Shown piece after piece: positions 10,564-21,301 of a stretch of DNA of 26,602 nucleotides. Below the pieces are notes generated by a model. The model did not search any database and had not been told where the DNA came from. It saw only the letters and a program-made list of their open reading frames with translations. Where the stretch lies: the NCBI GenBank assembly GCA_022592445.1, contig JABYQR010000496.1, positions 1-26,602 of the forward strand, in the 5' to 3' direction. Within the stretch, counting starts at the first letter, position 1, and every line of letters begins with the position of its first letter. The position numbers were made by a program, and so were the translations under genes. The DNA comes from Cytidiella melzeri. Lineage: Eukaryota > Basidiomycota > Agaricomycetes > Polyporales > Irpicaceae.

Positions 10564-12804
10564 ATGGCAAGAATGTCGAAGAGAAAACATGCCGCCATTA
10601 GCAACCTTGGCAAGCATGCTCAGCCTTCGAAGCAGCCAAGGCAAGCGGCCCTCAATGAGAATAACAAAGAGAATAAAGTGAGTCTCATATTATGATGTAG
10701 ATGAGACATGTATGACTCACATGCGTGTCTCAGGGCACTGCGCGCGATGACAGTGGTCTGCACATCTCCGCGACGACAGTTGAAGCAAGCCTAGAGCAAG
10801 CTGCGTGTCTTAGAACGCAGATGTCAACAACGTTTGATGAAATCTGCCAGCTGACCTGGGCACCAGAGACCGTCAGCACAACATATCATGAGCCCATGCA
10901 AATTGAGACACTCACATCTGTTCCTGAGGCTTCAATGGATCTCGAACCAACCGTGACACCAGGGATGCGGTCAAGCTTGGCTTTGCGCAACAACTCTGAT
11001 GCACAGTTCGAGCCCCCTCCATCTGTTGCTGAAGCTCGAGCTGCATGGATGGATGTCAAGAACATCCTGCAGCCCCGTCAGAAATCTGGACGCAGGCATT
11101 TGACTTTTTGAGGTGACGAGGGATTGCGGAGGCAGCTGGGACAGATGCAGATGTTCTTGTACAAGTATGTCCATGGGACAATGAGCTGGATCTCTGCATC
11201 AGTAAACACTATGCACGACACAGAGGCAAGCACTTACATGGCAAGACGACTCCGCGAGTGGACGAGAGCGTTCATGAAGAATTGTCAGGCACTCCTGTAC
11301 AGCGGATTGGTCAATGGCTATTGGAACGTGTGCCTCCTCAATCAAAAACCCGACCTAGCAATTGAGGTTCTAGACCACCTGCAAAGCGTCGGGAAATATG
11401 CCCGTGCGCAAGACATTGTTGACTTCACTGCCAGAGCGAACGTTCAAGCAAATCATGGACTCACGAGGGCTGTTTGTCTGTCAACGGCGCAGACCTGGAT
11501 GTGTCATCTTGACTGTCGCTGGATGAAGAGCCCCCACGGACAGTTTGTTGATGGACATGAGCGAGAAGATGTTGTGGCGTACCAAAACAACGTTTTCCTC
11601 CCTGCCCTCGCTGATCTTGATCCCGACGTTCTTCACTTCAATCCGGATGGCACAGTAGTTCCTATCCCTGGCAATACTCCCCTGCCACGCAATTTGCAAG
11701 TCGTCTACTGGTTCCATGACAAGTCAACGTTTTATGCCCATGATCGCCGTATCATCCGATGGGTGAATAGGGGCAAAAAGGTGGTCCCTCGTGCCAAAGG
11801 TGAAGGGGCTTCATTGATGGTTGCTGACTTTGTCTCGGCCGATTTTGGCTGGCTGCGTTCACCAGATGGCATGGAATCTGCACGGGTTTTGTTCAAAGCC
11901 GGGCTGGCCCGCGATGGCTACTTCACTAACAATGACATCGTCGCTCAGCTCACTGCTGCCATGGACATCCTCCAGCGACACTATCCCGGAATGAGGCACA
12001 TCTTCATTCTTGACAATGCAACGACTCACCTCAAGCGCGCCGATGATGCTCTGTCAGCTCGTCGGATGTCTTTGAATCCAACAAAGGATGGCCAACTGAT
12101 GTTTGGCGTTGATATCAAGCAAAGCACACCTACCGGTCAGAGAAAGGTTCGAGTTCGGATGGCCAACGGACAGCTTGCAGACGGTCGCCCCCAGTCTTTG
12201 TATTATCCACCAGGACATCCTCGCGCAGGTGTTTTCAAAGGGATGGCAACCATCCTTGGAGAAGTGGTATTGATGTGGAAGGTCTTCGTGCAGAGTGCCC
12301 GAAGTTCAGGTGCCCACCGCCCAGGCTTTTGTGCTGCTGCCGCAGGATCCTTTACAATCAGCCGGATTTCAAGAATGTCGAGAGCATAGTGGAGAAGCAT
12401 TGTAGAGAGCAAGGCTTCAAGGTACTCTACTTACCAAAATTCCACTGCAAACTCAACCCAATTGAGCAATGCTGGGGCGTGGCGAAGCGAGAGTATCGGA
12501 TGTTCCCTGACTCCTCACTTGAAGCTGACCTTGAGAGGAACGTTGTCGCCGCACTGGACAGTATATCGGTGACTGACATTTGCAAGTACGTACGGAAATT
12601 CTTGTGCTACAAAGTTTACTACTGATGTGCTTTGACATCCCTCGACTCAACAGATTTTATATTTGTGCCAGCCGTTTCATGGACGGATATCGACACGGCT
12701 TGTCAGGCAAGCAAGCTGCATGGGCCGCAAAAGAGTACCGTGGCCATCGTGTTCTCCCTCACCACATCTTTGCAATTATGGACGAGGCCGGTGTTTCTCC
12801 CTGA
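10564..12804 (+). pseudogene. DDE transposase of the nested element (nonsense and frameshift)
   Basis: Exons are 10564-10677, 10734-12585 and 12654-12804, with GTGAGT..CAG and GTACGT..CAG introns of 56 and 68 nt. Exon 1 is short and basic (MARMSKRKHAAISN). Exon 2 holds the DDE domain: VADFVSADFGWL (first Asp), RHIFILDNATTHLKRADD (second Asp) and FHCKLNPIEQCWGVAKREY (Glu), plus a CCCRR cluster. Exon 3 holds RFMDGY, KQAAWAAKEYRGHRVLP and the stop. I recognise this set from a repeated transposase family common in Agaricomycete genomes. Two lesions are visible: TGA at 11109-11111 between LTF and GDEGLRRQL, most simply CGA to TGA; and a missing base near 12261-12266, after which the frame changes by -1. 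No intact product is expected. Confidence 0.9.
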
Positions 12805-13017
12805 TTCACTTCTATGCTCATTCACCATCTTTTTCATTGTGCCATATTGTTATGTTTTATGTACTCTAGCTCTACGCTGTATTGCACATCTATCCGCGTA
12901 GTACAATGGTCAACAACTCGTACTGTAGAAATTTTCCGATAACTACCTAACATTACCCAATTGGGGCTGCCGACGTCTGCCAAAAGTCTTTCACGTGATT
13001 GTCACACTGTGACATAC

Positions 13018-13044
13018 GTAGCGGGGAGTGTACTGGGCCTATCT
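13018..13044 (-). repeat. Right 27-bp terminal inverted repeat of the nested element
   Basis: Exact reverse complement of 10208-10234; followed by the duplicated TA. Confidence 0.95.
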
Positions 13045-14362
13045 TATGTGAAAATTTGTCAAAAAATTCCAGTGAAATTGGTACCTAGTATAGGACCTCT
13101 TTGCCTGCATAAGCTCTGCTGCACAAGTGGGGAGAGACTCATACAATCCCTTGATATACCTATCATCCAAATTTGCCCACTCCTCCTGAAATGCCTCCCA
13201 CAGCTCCTCCTTATTTGACAGTTGCTGCTTGCAAGCCCGTAATTTGCGGTCTAGATGGTCCCAGACATTCTCCAGAATATTCATATCTGGTGAATTTGGA
13301 GGCCAGGGCAATACAGTGATCTTGTTCTTCTTGAACCAAGCTGTAGCAAGCTTTGACGTGTGCTTTGGATCATTGTCCTGTTGGAAAATGATCTGTCGGC
13401 AGGTCAAATCTTGGTCTGCCAATGTGCCCAGAAGAGACTCTGATAGGATGGAGCAGTAAAGCTTTGCATCCATCTTCCCATCAATGCGGTTTAGCCTTCC
13501 TTTTCCCTTCAAAGTGATGCATTCCCACACCATGATACTCCCACCCCCGTGCTTCGCTGTCTTCTGCACATTCCGGTCCAAAAACTCCTCACCCTGTCTT
13601 CTTTGGCAGTATTCCCTCCCATTTGAGCCAAACAAATTAAATTTGGACTCATCTGAGAACACCATCACCCCCCACTCTTTCTGCCCCCATCTGGTTGCAT
13701 GTCCAGCCCACCACTTGTGCTTCTTCTTATGAGCTACAGACAGAAATGGCTTTTGTTGACACACATATCCCTTCAGCCCAATCTTTGCAAGGTTGTGACA
13801 CATTGCTCGGGCAGCCACTTGTGGGAATGCCTTGCACTGCACGTCCGTAGCGTTGCGGGCCTCTTGTTGTGCCAGGAGTAAAGAGGCATGACGGAGATTG
13901 CGGTCTTGTAGAACACGAGGGTGACCTGTCTTGGGCTTGTTTGCATAGAAATCAGGATTGTGGGATAGGTTTTTGATGGTGCGATAGATGGTGGACCGGT
14001 GGACAGGGACTTTCTTGCGGATGTCAGCCACACTGACACCTTCATTATGCAGAGTCCAAATTTGGGCCTTTTAAGTAGGGGCACACTGCACCATATGTGT
14101 GGTCTAGAGTTGGGAGAGTGGGTGGTATGGAAAAAAGCACGAGAGTGGTGAAGTGGAAAGATCAAAAAACAAAACAAACCCAAATAGTGCTCGTGCGTGC
14201 GACGGGCGCCTAGCGTCACCATAGCGCAGATTGTGCACAATGTATTATATACGAGAAAGTCTCTTTTAATTTCATTGTAGATATATTCTATATATGTAAT
14301 ACTTAATGTGTAAAAAATGATTGAATAAAGTAAGCAGTTTTGAGCTCAAACAGAGCAAAGAG

Positions 14363-14402
14363 TTGTGCGCTTGCGGTGTCACAAGACTTTTTGCTGCTAC
14401 TG
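14363..14402 (-). repeat. Right terminal inverted repeat of the Tc1-like element
   Basis: Reverse-complement partner of 9964-10003, also ending at a duplicated TA. Confidence 0.9.
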
Positions 14403-14462
14403 TATGGGTCATGTAGACTTAGTAGCACATAGCACTATAGGAGAACTACACATATATGTACG

Positions 14463-15460
14463 TGTTGTAATTGCAGGGTTTTGGTACGTGCATGGAAGGG
14501 GACTCGGATCAGGGAACACAATGTTATTGAATAGATACAAAGAATACATGCTTTTTATATTATTTTCCAAAAGCGGATAAGATAAAAAGAGAGATACAAA
14601 ACGGGTAATCTGGCAGAATGATGAAAGGCCGGCAGCAGGAACAAACAGATATAAACAAAGTTGAAGTGGCAAACCTAAAATAACAACAGTACACCTGTGC
14701 TCTATGTCACGGAGACAAAGCTTGACGCAACTGATAGGGACACAATGTGGATGACGACAAAGAGGTGGTGGCAGGCTTGAAGCACAATGCTCTCACCAGC
14801 TATCAAACTTTATGCAAGTTGCTAGCCCAGTAAAGACCAAGTTAGTATTTGTACTACCAGCTATATAGTACAAGAGGGGGTGGCTTACCTAGCCCAGTAA
14901 AGACCAAGAGGTCGAGATGGGGGCTAGGAGCGTACATGCAGCAGTATATATAGACTTCAGGGACCTGCGCACAGACCATGTTGAGGGCAGGCTTTGCAAG
15001 AAGCCGTGTGAACAAAGAACAAAAGAACTACCTAAAGGAGAACAATAGCTATTGTCTAGACCTTGCCAAGAACTCTACTCGTGAGAGAATCTATCTAAAA
15101 GGAGACCAACTATTGTATTCCATTCCCACACCTGTGAGAACAACTCTCCATAAAGAGAACAATAAGGAAAGAACAAAAGGAGTCCATGTGGACATCATCT
15201 ATGACATCAAACCCTAGCTATGGGCTGAGCCATGTGGTTGTAGCCATGTGGTCTTACTTAAGCTGAGTCACATGCCAGTATGACGTAGTAGCAAGTAATG
15301 TGACTGTGTGGAGCATCTAGGCCACGTGATACGGGCGCTTAATAGACGTGCAAAGGAGTTTGTGCAAAGAAGGTTGCAACTGGGTTGCAGCCCGGAGTTT
15401 TACAGATAAAAACAAGAGGTAAATTGCAAAAATTAAGGGCTAGTCGGGCCATCCACGACA
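14463..15460 (-). mobile_element. LTR (998 nt) lying inside the copia solo LTR
   Basis: In minus orientation it begins TGTCGTGGATGGCCCGAC and ends CAATTACAACA. The first ~20 nt match the start of the LTR at 20744 (TGACATGGATAGTCC) at about four of five positions, so both are LTRs of one clade, probably gypsy-type. A TATATATA promoter lies at 14952-14945, with an intron-like leader after it. No internal genes are present. The flanks (GTACG and CTCTA) are not a target duplication, and about eight bases of the host LTR are missing, so the insertion was followed by loss or was not a simple integration. Confidence 0.68.
14822..14908 (-). repeat. 20-bp direct repeat bracketing an intron-like leader segment
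   Basis: CTTGGTCTTTACTGGGCTAG occurs at 14908-14889 and again at 14841-14822 (minus strand). The first copy is followed directly by GTAAGC; the second ends the 67-nt segment with TAG. ATACTAAC, a consensus branch site, straddles the start of copy 2. The first copy begins 44 nt from the first T of the TATA box. Confidence 0.85.
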
Positions 15461-16162
15461 CTCTAGTAGCATAGGAAATGGCATGGAAAGCACGTAGTAC
15501 AACTCCAGAGGACGCCTAAAGCATACATCTGAGGCCAAGTTCTGGCATAAGTCATTTGCCAATATGTACACCTCTGGTACAAGTGCTGAGCCTCATCATA
15601 CACTGAGTAATATACTTATGAATACAGTAAAATAGCTGAAGTAGACATGTATGGTAGTTGCTTAGAAAGCAGATACAGACATGTATATAAGCAGAGCTGC
15701 TGAAGCAGGAAGAAAAATAAGACTCATCTTTGAAACTTAACAGTGTCTGCCTCTCGCACACAACTTCCACTTTGTTACACTACTCCTGCAAGTCTTATGT
15801 ATGTCATGTATCTGCACCAAGCTGCTGTACAGCCCCATGTAGGAATTGTATACCCACTAGTTCACTGCTCATGTCCTTCCCTTTCTACTCTGATATTTAG
15901 TCAATCTTATGCATTGTCCTCTGACTACCTAGTCTGCCTAACAAACTACACCACTTGAACTGGCTGTTGGCTCTGTAGGCTGCTCCTGGACATGTCCTGC
16001 AGCCTCTGCCTCATGAACTACATCTTCAACCTTTGCAACACATCCGGCAGTGTCTGCCTCTTTAGCTACATTCTGAACCTTTACATATGTGAAAAGTGTC
16101 TCATATTCTTTTGGCGACACACGGGTCTATGACCCCCCTTTTGCAATGCACTTACCATTCTG

Positions 16163-16408
16163 TCAAGTTTTTTCCCATGATTCTACTGACAACTTATTGA
16201 ACATTGTTGCAGAGTCGTGGTACTGTTGGGAAGTGAAAGGAAATTTTGTGCCATGTAAGGCCCACTTCTTTTCAGGCAGATCCCACTTTAGATGGGGAAG
16301 GTTGCTGCAGAGATTATCAGAGTAGGAACTGCTAGGACCAGCAGAATGGAAGTGGCTGGAAAGAGAAGAAGGGATTAATTCTTTTGATTTGGGAGAGGCA
16401 GCAGACAT
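16163..16408 (-). pseudogene. Short open frame of unknown family, possibly a gene remnant
   Basis: The ATG at 16408-16406 opens an 81-codon frame starting MSAASPKSKELIPSS and containing KKWALHGTKFPFTSQQY. It ends in TGA at 16165-16163. Ten nucleotides further is a good donor (GTAAGT), and an acceptor (GGTTCAG) follows about 80 nt on, after which a second frame runs to about 15938 with a near-repeated AKEADTAG / VHEAEAAG pattern. If the TGA were a changed Trp codon, both parts would form one product. I do not recognise the protein, and a chance frame is possible. Confidence 0.3.
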
Positions 16409-16848
16409 TTTCCAGGCATGTATTGTGCTGGTGAAGATGGTGACAAACAAAATAAGAGAGGTTGAAAATTGTGTGATGGTGTTGGAAGGATGAGTGAATA
16501 TATATTTGGAAGAAGAGCAAGATTGCTAATTGTGAGATATCCTGATCAGTACAGTAATCCAAGGCAAGTGCGTTGCAGGCAATGAGGTACATACCAGCCA
16601 GCATTGAAGTAGCACACAGACCTGAAGCAACAAGAAGGATGATGTGATGAACATTCGGGGGATCAGTGAGATGTCTAGCTGTAAGTACAATTTTAGTCCA
16701 GTGACCCAAGGCATAAACAATGTGAACATCAAGTGTTCTAGCACCTTTAAAGGACATGTGATGAGTCTGCCAACTTGCTGCCACGCAGTCACATGTACTT
16801 TGTCACATGCATGAGCCATTTGCCATCAATATGATATGGTAAGAAAAG

Positions 16849-16870
16849 AAAAAAAAAAAAAAAAAAAAAA
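16849..16870 (+). repeat. Homopolymer of 22 A
   Basis: An uninterrupted A run preceded by AAGAAAAG. It could be the 3' end of a plus-strand retroposed sequence or a poly(dA:dT) promoter element for the minus-strand remnant. No target duplication was found to decide. Confidence 0.9.
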
Positions 16871-17476
16871 GCTAAAAGTGTGCATGTTTGTGACAATTGC
16901 CTTTCTACAGAACATTGTTGTTGCCTCACTTGACATCAACTCTAAGAAAGCCTAGTAATGAAAGTGAGTGTTCTGGGTGGAATTCTCGTGAAAGCTGTCA
17001 CCAGTAACAAAATTACTTCTGATAGTAAGTATCCTTGGAAAATCAGTCACAAGATTTGTCCCCAGTGATAAAACTATAGATTAAAGTAACTATTCTGGAA
17101 AAGTTTCCAACCCAGGCTGTCATAAGTAAAACAAAATGCAATGAAGGTTAGTGCCATAACCACAAGGCCGTGAAAAATGATTCATGTAGACTACTGTACT
17201 CCTGCAGCCTGCACCTGCAGCGCAGGCCAAGTGTTTGACAAAATGTCACCCTGGTGAGTTCAACTACAATTGTCATGTGTATGCCCTCTGTAATGTTGCT
17301 AAATTTTAGCAATGTAGGCAGTCTTAAGTCACACCCAGGCCCTCTACCATTGTGACTCTACAGTAATTGATCTATCTCAGTTGTTTGCCAAAACAAAGTT
17401 ACTCACTAAACTGACCATCCTGGACCAACTTACTGATGGCAGTTGTAAGCTGTAAGTCAGTTGCTTACTCGAGTAA

Positions 17477-18006
17477 TAACAAAGTGGAATATGTGTGCGA
17501 GGGGTAGAGGCTGTTAAGCTTCGAAGATGAGTCTTATTATTCTTGCTGCTTCAGCAGCTCTGCTTATATACATGTCTGTATCTACTTATGTAAGCGACTA
17601 CTATACATGTCTTCTTCAGCTATTCTACTGTACTACTAAGTACATGACTCATGCATGACTCATTGTATGACTAGGTTCAGCACTTGTACCAGAGGCGTAC
17701 ATAATGAGTAAATGACTCATGCTAGTACTTGTCCACAGATGTATGCTTTAGGCATCCTCTGGAGTCATATGTGCTTTCCATGTCATTTCCTATGCTACTA
17801 GAACACAGGCGTACATATATGACTAGTACTACTACAATCCATATCTGTACGTCTCAGCTAATGTGATGGTTACTACTAGAGTTTCCATATACGGCTGCAT
17901 AATTCCCATACTAAGACTGTGGGAATTCTGCTACCTAAAGTGTCCTTGTAATAAGGCATGGGAAACTACATATCATATCATATTATTATATTATATAGTT
18001 TTAACA
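17477..18006 (-). mobile_element. 3' LTR of the degenerate copia element
   Basis: 530 nt in minus orientation, from TGTTAAAACTATATAATA at 18006 to CACTTTGTTA at 17477. It lies 19 nt beyond the pol stop codon, directly after AAATGGGAG, a polypurine tract of the kind found before copia 3' LTRs. It carries a TATATAAGCAGAG promoter block and is homologous to the split solo LTR at 9816-15777. Its outer flank (AGTAA on the plus strand) has no partner at 18007, so it is not a solo LTR. Confidence 0.85.
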
Positions 18007-21000
18007 CTCCCATTTAACCGTTACATTAGTGAGTGTTTAGATCAATTAGACCTAATCTCCCACTGAAGTATGATTGCTTCTGAAATGCCAATGACTTTGT
18101 CATGATATCAGCAATCTGTTCTTCAGTTGGAACAGCATATAGTTCAGCATTCTTATTTTCGACAAATTCTCTAACATAATGATATCGAATGTCAATATGC
18201 TTTGAGTGTGACTCTATCTTTGGATTCTTGGTGAAGTAAATAGCACCATGATTATCACAGCATAGAATGGTAGGCTCTTGCTGTTTTAAATCCAATTCTT
18301 TGAGCACGGTGCGCAACCAATAACATTGCTTGGAAGTTTCGCACAAGGCCATGTATTCTGATTCATTGATGATAGAGCAACGGTTTTCTGCTTTTTAGAA
18401 GTCCAGGAAATTGCTCCTTCAGCCAAAAGAAATACATATCCTGTTGTCAAATGTCTATTGTCTTTATTCTCAGCCCAGTCTGCATCCGAATAACCAATAA
18501 TACCAGCATTACTTGATCCATTATACTTGATCGCATAGGACTGCGTTCCAAGCAAATATCTCAGTATATATTTAGCTGATTTATAATGGTGGTCAGTTGG
18601 ATTTGACATGTACTGTGAAAGACGTATGACTGCATATGAAATGTCTGGTCTAGTACCAATCATAACATATATAAGTGTGCCAATCAACGCTTGATACTGT
18701 CTCAGTAAACCAGAATCTGCTTTGTAGTCAGAATCTGCCTTCTGTAGTACAGCACCTGAAGGTAATGGTGTCCGAGCAGGATTAGCATTTGCCTTATTAA
18801 ACCGTTTTAAAGCCTCTTGAATATACGACTCTTGGTCAAGTAGAATTGTTTTAGCTTTACGATCTCTCTGCACACGCATGCCTAGAATAAGCTTAGCTTC
18901 TCCTAAGTCACGCATCTCATAGCGATCCATAAGATTTTTCTTAAGTGCAGACATAGCAAGTTTACTATTTCCTATCGGAAATATATTGTCAACATATAGA
19001 ATGAGAATTAAATCCCCCCCTTGTTGCCGATACACGTAAACACCAGCATCTGAATGAATCCGGTCAAAGCCTAATTCTATCAGAGTGTTATGAATTTTGA
19101 TATTCCATGTTCGTGAAGCTTGTTTAAGTCCATAAATGGCTTTCTTAAGCAAACAAACATGGTTCTCCGTTCCCTTCTCCACGAAACCTTCTGGTTGTTC
19201 CATATAGATTTCTTCATCCAGTTCGCCGTAAAGGAAAGCTGTTTTCACATCCAATGCCTCGATTTCCCAATCTTCGAGTGCAGCTATAGCTAGTAGCATG
19301 CGTATGAATTCAAAACGTGCGACTGGTGAGAAAGTTTCTTGATAATCAATTCCTTCAACTTGGGTGAAACCTTTTGCAACAAGACGTGCTTTATATCGAC
19401 CATCAGACTTTATGGTGAAGACCCATTTGCATTTCACAATTTTTTGTGATGCGTCTGGTCGTCGTACAAGCGTCCAAGTTTTATTCTTCATTTGAGAATC
19501 AATTTCGTCTTGTGCAGCAGCAAACCATTGATCCCGATCATCTCTTTTCATTGCCTGCTTCCACGTCTGTGGATATTCATTGATTGAATAAGCAGTAATT
19601 GAATTAAGAGTCTCGTCATCAATTTCTGCAGAATCATCATCATCAGTTAAGCCTCCTGATAGAGTTTGATGTTCTGGACCCGGTTCAACGGAAGGTGATC
19701 TCGAGGGTTGACGTGATGACGTTCCTGATCGCAAAGGTATCCGTAATCTGGATGGCCCTGCAACCGGAGATCTCGCGCGTATTCTCGAGTTCCAGTCAGC
19801 TCTCAAACGAAGCTCATTTTGTTCTTCCTTTTTGTCCTTAGCCACTTGCTTTTCTAAAGCTTTCTGCATATCCACCGGCCGCATGGAAAGTTTAGGATTT
19901 TTTCCAGCAGTTGAACGTTTGTTCTGGTTGATAGGTGGTGGCAAAGGTAGTTTAGGCTTAGGTCCTCGTTTGTTTTGTGGTTGTGGTTCTTTGTCAAGAA
20001 CCGGAGCTGAAGGGAATTGCTGCTGTTGTCGAGAAGGATGAGTAGGTGCTTGGTGCTCTGGATGATCGACATCTCCATCATCAGAATCTTTGTGACCTTG
20101 TTCATCATTCTCTTCAAAAGGTGAAAAATTATCGTGTGGAGGAACAGTGTTATTATCACTGTTATCGCCGACTAAAGGTTGTTTGGAAGGAGTAATATCT
20201 TTACGATACGGGAAATGAGTCTCATCAAATACTGCATTGCGAGCAATGACGATTCGCTGTTTATCCCAGAACCGGTAACCCTTTACACCCGGTTCATATC
20301 CAACGAATATCATAGGAGTTGCTTTTGGTGACAACTTGTTCTGACGACTCTTGATCGGTACATGGACGTATGCACGACATCCAAATACTCGAAGCATTGA
20401 GATATCTGGTTTTATACCCAGAAAACTCTCTATAGGTGTCTGCCAGTTTAATCGTACGTTAGGTAGACGGTTATTTAAATATACCGCTGCTTTGCAAGTA
20501 AGCTTCCAGAAACCATTTGATAACCCAGCTTGCTGACGCAATGCTTCGGCTTTATATTTTATGGTCTGTTGCCATCGCTCAGCTCTACCATTTTGTTGTG
20601 GAGTATACGGTACAGACATTTGTAATTCTATTCCGTGTTCCTTCAGATAATCCTTGAACTCATTATTCATGAACTCTGTTCCAGCATCACATCTGAATTT
20701 CTTCATCTTCTTTCCTGTTTGGTTTTTGGCCCATGACTTGTATTGACATGGATAGTCCAACAGAGACCGGATTTTTCCAACAATGTCACAAGTTTACAGC
20801 CTTAGGCGCCTATCTAGAGCGCTTATTTTCCGGCTAGGAGTGTTACCAGACCTAACCCTAACCCGGGTCACGTGACATCCTGCCTTATTTATCAATAGTC
20901 CAGACCCAAACCCTAGACTCAATCTGGAGCGGTTCCAGATCAACCTAGGCTATTGTTCTATTGTTCAACTTCCATTGATAGGGATTCCCCAGGGATTCCC

Positions 21001-21089
21001 CAGGGATTCCCCCAGGTCTTATTGTTCTATTGTCTTTCGACTATTGTCTTCTATCTATTGTTAGGGATTCCCCGGGATACCCCCAGTTT

Positions 21090-21177
21090 CTATTGTTCTA
21101 TTGTTCCTATTCTATTGTTCTATTGTTCTATTGTTCTATTGTTCTATTGTTCTAGCTCTATTGTTCTACGTACCCTG
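21090..21177 (+). repeat. Tandem 8-nt repeat (TATTGTTC)n in the LTR U3 region
   Basis: About eight TATTGTTC units with small interruptions, plus scattered further copies from 20951 on. It lies 125-210 nt upstream of the TATA box, the position of an enhancer-like U3 repeat. Length is likely to vary between copies of this LTR. Confidence 0.85.
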
Positions 21178-21301
21178 GTCCTTGACAGTTACTCAGGTCC
21201 TTGACAGTTACCCTGGTCCCTTATTGTTCTATTGTTACTCCAGCCCCACAGTTACTCCAGTCCCTAGTGTGGGAACTGGTGCACAGACCACCCAGACACA
21301 G

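Larger units (their letters stand above)
10208..13044 (+). mobile_element. TA-duplicating DDE transposon nested in the Tc1-like element
   Basis: Perfect 27-bp terminal inverted repeats (10208-10234 and 13018-13044) begin AGATAGGCCCAG. TA is duplicated at 10206-10207 and 13045-13046. Length is 2,837 bp. The subterminal sequences are only loosely alike, but both carry GTCACA/TGTGAC-like motifs, including a near-perfect palindrome at 13000-13012. It carries one three-exon transposase gene on the plus strand. The TA duplication and DDE signature place it in the IS630/Tc1/mariner superfamily in the broad sense; I do not assign a named family. Confidence 0.9.
10191..14094 (-). pseudogene. Tc1-like transposase, broken by a stop codon and by an inserted transposon
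   Basis: The probable ATG is at 14094-14092. The frame meets TAA at codon 8 (14073-14071) and is then open to the inner element. It has a helix-turn-helix start (VADIRKKVPVHRSTIYRTI) and a DDE domain: MVFSDESKF, QQDNDPKHT and NSPDMNILENVW, with 34 residues between the second Asp and the Glu, as in Tc1 transposases. The inner element entered at the TA in an Ile codon near the C-terminus (13047-13045). Skipping it, the frame continues for four codons (Glu-Tyr-Ser-Arg) to TGA at 10193-10191. As it stands the frame stops in the inner terminal repeat after one extra Arg. The open part has no ATG near its 5' end, so a full product is unlikely. Confidence 0.9.
9964..14402 (-). mobile_element. Tc1-like (DD34E) DNA transposon carrying an internal second transposon
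   Basis: Terminal inverted repeats begin CAGTAG and share GCAAAAAGTCTTG and GACACCGCAAGCGC near both ends. They are strong over about 40 bp and recognisable to about 60 bp. The insertion duplicated TA (9962-9963 and 14403-14404). The flanking LTR sequence joins across it as ACAGA-TA-TGG, as in the other LTR copy. Without the nested element and its duplicated TA the transposon is 1,600 bp, a normal Tc1 length. Its single gene is on the minus strand and is broken. Confidence 0.93.
9816..15777 (+). mobile_element. Copia-type solo LTR, split by later insertions
   Basis: The pieces 9816-9963, 14405-14462 and 15461-15777 together make an LTR of about 520 nt. It matches, in opposite orientation, the LTR at 17477-18006. 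It begins TGGTAAAACTATAT (other copy TGTTAAAACTATAT) and shares GTAGTTTCCCATGCC, CCATCACATTAGCTGAGAC, a TATATAAGCAGAGCTGCTG promoter block and the ending CACTTTGTTA. CACTA flanks both ends (9811-9815 and 15778-15782), the 5-bp duplication expected for LTR integration, and no internal retroelement sequence remains, so this is a solo LTR. It holds a Tc1-like element and a second LTR. Confidence 0.82.
15783..17476. other. Unassigned DNA between the two copia LTRs
   Basis: About 1.7 kb, originally continuous with the DNA left of 9816. It contains a 22-base A run and some degraded-looking coding sequence on the minus strand (listed separately). No transposon ends, tRNA or intact gene were recognised in the rest. 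Confidence 0.5.

Noticed and set aside
14029..14031. Start of the Tc1-like transposase at the GTG codon
   Set aside because: Eukaryotic genes rarely start at GTG, and the conserved helix-turn-helix begins upstream; the frame opens from an ATG at 14094 but is stopped at codon 8.
18286..18372. Last codons of the large pol frame after the RNase H SSKKQ-like region
   Set aside because: They follow the one-base deletion and do not match the family; the true frame resumes in the next frame.
20851..20864. CCTAACCCTAACCC resembling telomere repeats
   Set aside because: Only two units, inside an LTR with a target duplication; not a telomere.
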